From positions 78,593,007 through 78,657,006 of the forward strand of contig CM068386.1 in NCBI GenBank assembly GCA_034770075.1: 64,000 nucleotides of DNA. The letters are read 5' to 3'. The notes below the pieces were generated by a model. It did not search any database, was not told the DNA's origin, and saw nothing but the letters and a program-made list of their open reading frames with translations. Source of the DNA: Aralia elata (taxonomy: Eukaryota > Streptophyta > Magnoliopsida > Apiales > Araliaceae). Shown in pieces: positions 57,869 through 64,000 of the stretch. Each line of letters begins with the position of its first letter. Position 1 is the first letter of the stretch. The position numbers and the translations under genes are program-made.

Positions 57869-60800
57869 CTAAAGCCAATCACCTTGGTATCTAATACCCA
57901 TTTTATCGAAATGGCGATTGAATTGATCTTGCGATAATGCTTTAGTAAATGGATCTGCAATGTTGTTCTGAGAGTCCACTCTTTCTAAGGTGACATCTCC
58001 TCTTTCAATTATTTCTCTAATTAAATGAAATCGCCGCAACACGTGTTTGGATCTCTGATGAGACCTGGGTTCCTTAGCCTGTGCAACAGCTCCAGTGTTG
58101 TCACAATGAACCGGAACGGGTCCAGTAATGCTAGGAACTACCCTGAGTTCAGAAATGAACTTCTTCATCCAAACAGCTTCTTTTGCAGCTTCACTTGCAG
58201 CTATATACTCTGCCTCTGTCACTGAGTCAGCAACTGTTTGCTGTTTGGAACTCTTCCAACTCACTGCTCCACCGTTCAAGGTAAATACATACCCTGGCAT
58301 GGATTTACTGTCATCTTGGTCAGTTTAAAAACTTGAGTCTGTAAAGCCCTCTAGTTTCAAATCAGACCCACCATATACTAGAAACACATCTTTAGTTCTT
58401 CTTAAGTACTTCAAGATGTTTTTCACAGCTTTCCAGTGTTCTTCTCCAGGATTAGACTGATATCTACTTGTTACACTAAGTGCATAAGCAACATCTGGTC
58501 TGGTACATATCATTCCATACATTATGGATCCTATTGCCGAAGCATAAGGTATTTGATTCATGCGTTCTCTCTCTTCAGGTGTCTTTGGGGACAATTTCTT
58601 AGAGAGATTTACTCCATGACTCATCGGTATGAGCCCTCTCTTGGAGTCTTGCATGTTAAACCTCTTTAGCATCGAATCAATGTATGCACCTTGGGTCAAG
58701 CCGAGCATCCTCTTTGATCTATCTCTATAGATCTTTATCCCCAATATGTAGGATGCTTCTCCCAAGTCCTTCATGGAGAAGTGTTTAGATAACCAAATTT
58801 TAACTGATTGTAGCATCGGTATGTCATTCCCTATAAGTAATATATCATCAACATATAATACCAGGAATGTCACAGCACTCCCACTAACTTTCTTGTACAC
58901 ACATGGTTCATCCTCATTTTTGATAAAATCAAACTCTTTGATTGTCTCATCAAAATGGATGTTCCAACTTTGAGAAGCTTGCTTCAATCCATAAATGGAT
59001 CTTTGTAACTTACACACTTGATTTGTTCCAAACTTTGAAACAAAACCCTCTGGCTGTATCATATATACATCCTCATCTAGTTTCCCATTGAGGAAGGTCG
59101 TTTTCACGTCCATTTGCCAGATTTCGTAGTCATAGTAAGCTGCAATCGCAAGTAAAATTCGGATGGACTTGAGCATGGCTACTGGTGAGAAGGTTTCATC
59201 ATAGTCAACTCCTTGTCTTTGTTTGAAACCTTTTGCAACCAGTCTGGCCTTATAGGTCTCCACCTTGCCATCTGCTCCAGTCTTTTTCTTAAAGACCCAT
59301 TTACACCCTATAGGCACAATGCCTTCAGGTGGAGTAACCAAAGTCCATACTTGGTTTTCATACATGGAGTCCATTTCGGATTTCATGGCTATTTGCCATT
59401 TCTCAGAGTGTTTACTACTCATAGCCTCATCGTATGTTACTGGATCATCATCAGTTATGATGCGTACCTCATCATCATCTTCTATGATGAGTGTATACCT
59501 TTTAGGTATTTTCGGCACTCTTCCAGATTTACGACTCGATTGTGGTACAGAAGTTATATCTACTTGAACATGTTCATCCACTTGATCTGTAGTGATTTGT
59601 GGTTCTTGAATTTCTTCAAGATCTATTTTCCTCCCACTAGCCCCTTCAAGGATAAACTCCTTTTCCAAGAAGGTAGCGTGTTTGGCAACAAACACCTTTT
59701 GCTCGGTAGGATTATAGAAATAATATCCTAAACTTTCTTTAGGATACCCCACAAATTTGCACTTGTCAGATCTAGCCTCAAGTTTGTCACTTTGTAACTT
59801 CTTTACATAAGCGTTACAACCCCAAATCTTAACATGTTTAAGACTGGGTTTCCTCCCTGTCCACATCTCATATGGAGTCTTAGGGACGGATTTTGAGGGA
59901 ATCTTGTTAAGTAGATATGCAGCCGTTTCTAGGGCATGATCCCAGAATGATATTGGAAGGTCGGTGAAACTCATCATGGACCGCACCATGTCTAACAAGG
60001 TACGATTCCTCCTTTCAGATACACCATTTAATTGTGGCGTACCAGGAGGCGTCCATTGAGAGAGAATACCATTTTCTTTGAGATGATTAAGAAACTCATT
60101 GCTCAAGTATTCTCCTCCTCGATCTGATCGAAGAATCTTAACACTTTTGCCAGTTTGTTTCTCTACTTCACTTCTGAATTCTTTGAACTTTTCAAATGAT
60201 TCGGATTTGTATTTCATTAAATTCACATATCCAAATCTTGAATGATCATCAGTGAATGTAATGAAATACGAATACCCTCCTCTAGCATCTGTTGTCATAG
60301 GTCCACATACATCTGTGTGTACCAACTCTAACAACCCTGCAACTCTCTCTCCATGTCTATTAAATGGAGATTTAGTCATTTTACCCATGAGACATGATTC
60401 ATAAGTTGGATATGATTCAAAATCGAATGGTTCTAAAAGACCATCAATATGCAACTTGTTTAATCTTGTTTCATTGATGTGACCGAGTCTACAGTGCCAA
60501 ATGAAAGTATGATTTACTTCATCTCTTTTTCTTTTACAAGTTTGTTCAATTTGAAAAATATTTTCATGTAAGTCAAGTAAGTAAAGTCCATCAATTAATC
60601 TACCAGTTCCAAACAAAACATTATTATTATAAATAGAACAACCATTGTTCTTAAATATAACATCGAATCCTTCTTTGTCCAACATAGAAATAGATATAAT
60701 GTTTCTAATGAGAACAGGTACATAATAACAATTTATTAAATTGATAGACTTTCCCGTAGGAAATGCTAAACAATAAGTCCCCACAGCTAATGCAGCAACC

Positions 60801-61813
60801 TTTGCTCCATTTCCCACTCGTAGAGTTACTTCTCCCTTGTTTAGCCTTCTACTTCTGCTTATTCCCTGCAATGAATTGCATATGTGAGAACCACAGCCGG
60901 TATCTAATACCCAAGTAGAACTTTGACTTACAGAAAGATTTATTTCAATCATGAATAAACCTGTATCCGTAGTTGAAGCTTCAACAAGCTTTTTCTGCTT
61001 TGCCTCTGCAAGGTAATCCTTGCAGTTTCTCTTCCAATGTCCAGGCTTATTGCAGTGGAAGCAAACTCCTTTGCTATCCGCATTTGTTTTGTTCTTATTA
61101 CCTTTATCAACTGTCTTTCCTTTTGCCTTCTTAGAATTTTTCTTCTTAGCAGAAGCTCCTTTGGGCCACTTCCTTTTCTTGGAAGCGTCACCTATCAGTA
61201 AGACTTGGTCTTTCTTGGATGGAAAGTGACTCTCTACAGTTTTCAACATGTTAAGCAATTCAGGCAAGCTGACATCAAGCTTGTTCATGTGAAAATTCAC
61301 AACAAATTGTGAGTAGGAGTCCAGGAGTGACTTCAAGATCAAATCTTGGCTCAACTCTCCATCCATTACAAAACCCAGTTGTCCCAATTGTTCAATCAAA
61401 TTGATCATTTTGAGGACATGTGCCTGTACTGTAGGGCCATCGGTCATTCTAGATCGGAAGAGCTCCTTAGATATCTCATATCTTGCAGACCTACTTTGTT
61501 CACCATACAACTCTTGCAGGTGAAGCAATATAGCAGGTGCATCCATTTTCTCATGTTGACGTTGTAACTCGTTACTCATGGATGCGAGCATGATGCATTG
61601 AGCTACCATAGCATCATCTTGCCACTTTTTAAAAGTAGCAATCTCTTCCTCAGAAGCAGTTTTTGCAACAGTTGCAGGAATAGGTGAATTAAGGACATAA
61701 GATAATTTTTCAGCGGTGAGAACAATTCTCAAATTCCTTAACCAATCCGTGTAGTTCGGTCCGGTTAGTTTATTAGCATCCAATATGCTCCGCAGTGATA
61801 GTGAATGGGCCAT
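57869..61813 (-). pseudogene. copia C gag-pol, one nonsense codon
   Basis: A single frame of about 1314 residues runs from the ATG at 61813 (MAHSLSLRSILDANKLTGPN) to the TAG at 57869. One in-frame TAA at 58325-58327 (codon 1163) separates the RNase H domain. Gag comes first. The zinc knuckle is CFHCNKPGHWKRNC near residue 250. The protease core is WVLDTGCGSHICN near 305. The integrase has HCRLGHINE, HTDVCGPM, RSDRGGEYL and NGVSERRNRTLLD. RT has FSPVAMLKSIRILLA, MDVKTTFLNGKL and YVDDILLIGND. RNase H has FTDSSF, TEAEYIAASEAAKEA and CDNTGAVA. The gene order with integrase before RT defines Ty1/copia. Without RNase H the product would not complete reverse transcription. Confidence 0.95.
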
Positions 61814-62012
61814 TTGTAAAAATCTATAAATGAATTTTTATTTAAACAACATTAGCATATATTCATTTTATTAATCACCAATTTAATATAGGACTTTATT
61901 AAAAGGGTGTCTCCCACTATTTTATACAAACTATATGACCCTCCATATATAGTTCGACAAATTTTCAAAAATCTGTTTAGTGAGTAAGGATCCTATTGAC
62001 ATAAATATGCAG

Positions 62013-62312
62013 CCTTGTGTGTGCACAACAAACCATATATTTATTCAAAGGGTAGACAACTCTTGTCAATTACATCAACTATGTAACTCCTTGTATTTTG
62101 CCTCTTAGATTATAATAGTCAAGTGTGTGCACATCCGAACTAAAATAATCCAAGTTAAGTTTCACCTAGCATTTCCATATAAGCGAATAGAAAAATATAG
62201 TCCTTGTGTGTGCACAACAAAACTAGTATTGTTCAATTCCTTATAAAACATTTTTATGTAATAAAGCCAACATCTTAAAAATTTAATATGAGTCTTGTGT
62301 GTGCACAACAAA
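62013..62312 (-). repeat. four TTGTG-CACA-CACAA hairpins, copia C leader
   Basis: On the minus strand copies lie at 62292-62312, 62202-62222, 62120-62135 (short form) and 62013-62033. They read TTTGTTGTGCACACACAAGG or close to it, with loop CACA, as in copia B. Confidence 0.8.
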
Positions 62313-63051
62313 CTAATATTAAATAATTAATACTCTATTGCTTTATCATGCTAGAAGGCTACGTTTGATATTTTTAAAATACCTTTAAACGTATTCAACT
62401 TAATATTTTGTAATGAGGGTTTTGTTATTAATGGTCTCATCTTGTTTAGCGCGCATGCAAGTATATATATATAAATACGCGTCATATTAAACATTCATCA
62501 ACATGAATAATAATATATATTTAATATATATATTATAAGCATGCATTCATAGAATACTATATTCTATATGGGATGATTATGGACTTAATCTAATTTGATT
62601 CACTCGAGCCACCGAGTAAATCAATAGGTCAAACCTAGGGTGCAAGAATAAATTTGAATATAACTATTACATTCAACCCAGGCTTCATTACAAATGGGTC
62701 TTCAATGCTCTTGCTCTTCGGTTCCAATTTCTCTAGTAACTCTATTAAATCCTATTACATTCATTTTAACAAAATAGAAACCTTGATCAACAGTCAAGGG
62801 GAAGTACATAGGAGAGAGATAGAAATTACATTTAGAAATTTAGATAGGCGAGGTACGCAGACCCCATTATGAATAAAACCATTCATTCAAGCATCCATTC
62901 AAATTAAATCCAATCACATTGGTCAATAGTCCTTAATCATCCCCTATATATATCAACATATATAAATACCATTCATCTCATGAATAATAAACCATTCAAT
63001 ATATATTGATATCATTTAATGGGCAATTGACTAGTAGAAATCCAAAATCCA

Positions 63052-63207
63052 ATTAAAATAAACTCCTTTATTTTAATCTATTCCAAATTAATATAAACTC
63101 CTTTATAAAAATTTAGAATCTTTGTTTAAAATTGAAATCCAATATTAATTAAAATAAACTCCTTTATTTTAAACCAATTTCAAGTCTAAAATAAACATCT
63201 TTATTTT
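63052..63207 (-). repeat. four GGAG-type hairpins, copia C leader
   Basis: Perfect inverted repeats lie at 63188-63207 (loop GATG on the minus strand), 63149-63172, 63092-63107 and 63052-63077 (loops GGAG). Stems reach 11 bp. The third has TATAAA/TTTATA instead of AATAAA/TTTATT, a pair-preserving change. Confidence 0.8.
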
Positions 63208-63252
63208 TCAACATTGAAATTTTAAAATTGGAAAATCAATTTTTTTTTTTTT

Positions 63253-63448
63253 GTGCACAGTGCCCAGGCTGCCCGGTGAACAGTGTTCGGGCTGCCCGGT
63301 GAACAGTTCCGCTGCCCGCTGCCCGGTGAACAGTTCCCACTGCCCAATGAACAGTGCCGATGAACAGTGCCGGTAAACAGTTTCCGGCGTGAACAGTGTC
63401 CGGCATGAACAGTGCCGACGAACAGTGTCCGGCGGTGAACAGTGTCCG
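63253..63448 (-). repeat. GAACAGTG/GCCCGG tandem repeat in copia C leader
   Basis: About eleven copies of GAACAGTG, alternating with GCCCGG or TCCGGC words, are bounded by runs of T on both sides. It sits about 145 bp from the primer site, where copia A and B have the GCGCGGCCGCGC module. Confidence 0.88.
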
Positions 63449-63592
63449 TTTTTTTTTATTTTTTTATTTTTTTTTTGCTTTTGATGTTTTTCCAAAAAAC
63501 ATAATTTCATACTAACAATTATACCCAAAAAATTGTTCTAAACACATATCAACATATATATGATTGATACAATTAATAGTACGCATAAGGAT

Positions 63593-63606
63593 GGCTCTTG
63601 ATACCA
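63593..63606 (-). promoter_or_regulatory. primer binding site of copia C
   Basis: The minus strand reads TGGTATCAAGAGCC one base inside the 5' LTR, the methionine tRNA type with an extra A. Confidence 0.82.
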
Positions 63607-63607
63607 C

Positions 63608-64000
63608 TGTAAGTTTGCAGAATCACAATCTAATTATAATACGCAACGGAAAATGGAAATTAAAAATTTTGCAACTTAACCATGAATCACCTTATGCATA
63701 GCTATTAATTGAAGAAGAATAACAAGAGAAAATACCTTTGATGACTCAACTGTTGAACCGCTACAAGATCTACTCCTCTCTTGATTTCTTCAAGCTTCTC
63801 CAATCTACAATTGTTTGTTGATTTCTTCAAGCTCCTCCAATCTTTGTTCCTTGAATTAAACACTAGCTACAAAGTGTATGTAGCACTCTAGAGGTAATCC
63901 ACCAAGAATGATTATACAAGAAACAATATTTGATTTCCTAGAAATCTTGGATGGCTAATCCAATTAAATCTTTTATTCCTAACTCTTAAGAATAATAAGA
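63608..64000 (-). repeat. 5' LTR of copia C, partial
   Basis: It repeats 55982 onward (TGTAAGTTTGCAGAATCACA) with very few differences. The window ends inside it. Confidence 0.93.

Larger units (their letters stand above)
61814..63592 (-). other. copia C leader, non-coding
   Basis: The leader is about 1.8 kb between primer site and gag. In order from the primer site it holds a GC-rich tandem repeat, an array of GGAG-loop hairpins, ordinary AT-rich sequence, and four TTGTG/CACAA hairpins. No credible ORF was found. The open frame at 63208-63528 only follows the tandem repeat. Confidence 0.75.
55982..64000 (-). mobile_element. copia element C, running off the right end
   Basis: This minus-strand Ty1/copia element has its 3' LTR at 55982-57854, polypurine tract at 57855-57867, gag-pol at 57869-61813, leader at 61814-63592, primer site at 63593-63606 and the start of its 5' LTR at 63608-64000. 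It is related to copia A and B but in a separate family. Its gag-pol is almost intact. Confidence 0.94.

Noticed and set aside
59213..59731. Plus-strand frame of 172 codons inside copia C
   Set aside because: Antisense of the long gag-pol frame, with no independent features.
63208..63528. Minus-strand frame of 106 codons
   Set aside because: It merely runs through the GAACAGTG tandem repeat. The peptide is a repeat translation.

Overview
The window looks like repeat-packed heterochromatin from the nuclear genome of a flowering plant, probably a eudicot. I found no ordinary host gene, rRNA gene, tRNA gene or CRISPR array. Nearly everything is transposable element: Ty3/gypsy chromovirus, Athila-like Ty3/gypsy, Ty1/copia, PIF/Harbinger and CACTA families. 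The GT-AG introns of the DNA-transposon genes and the methionine and aspartate tRNA primer sites are typical of plants. The species cannot be named from the sequence.

Layout. Positions 1-4607 hold the 3' end of a chromovirus (G1: integrase, chromodomain, polypurine tract, 2.9 kb LTR). Positions 4608-7096 hold no gene and probably include part of the LTR of an old copia element (S), whose other side resumes at 36118-36692. Inside S lies an Athila-like element on the minus strand (7097-36117) with two 1.39 kb LTRs. Its gag is split by a solo LTR (32082-34408). Its pol is split by copia element A (14570-29812), whose 3' LTR is split by a PIF/Harbinger transposon (22277-28523). The gag of S is cut at 36693 by a second chromovirus (G2), which carries an extra coiled-coil ORF before gag. 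G2 is cut at 43048 by copia B. The LTR of B holds a 9.0 kb CACTA transposon (43151-52159), and its gag is cut at 55981 by copia C (minus strand), which runs off the right end. The target duplications found put the nesting order beyond reasonable doubt at five insertions.

The best preserved genes are an eight-exon CACTA TnpA-like gene with no internal stop, a CACTA TnpD transposase with one nonsense codon, an intact two-exon Myb/SANT-like protein in the PIF element (whose transposase has lost its N-terminal half), and the copia C gag-pol with one nonsense codon. The other coding regions are decayed.

The most interesting signals are not protein genes. The untranslated leaders of the three copia elements carry two arrays of short hairpins. 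One has AAATAAA/TTTATTT-type stems closing G-rich tetraloops, mostly GGAG, with base-pair-preserving stem changes. The other has four TTGTG/CACAA hairpins whose tetraloop differs between elements but is the same in all four copies of one element. A GC-rich palindromic module (core GCGCGGCCGCGC) recurs in at least four unrelated retrotransposon contexts, and in copia C an unrelated GC-rich repeat occupies the same slot.
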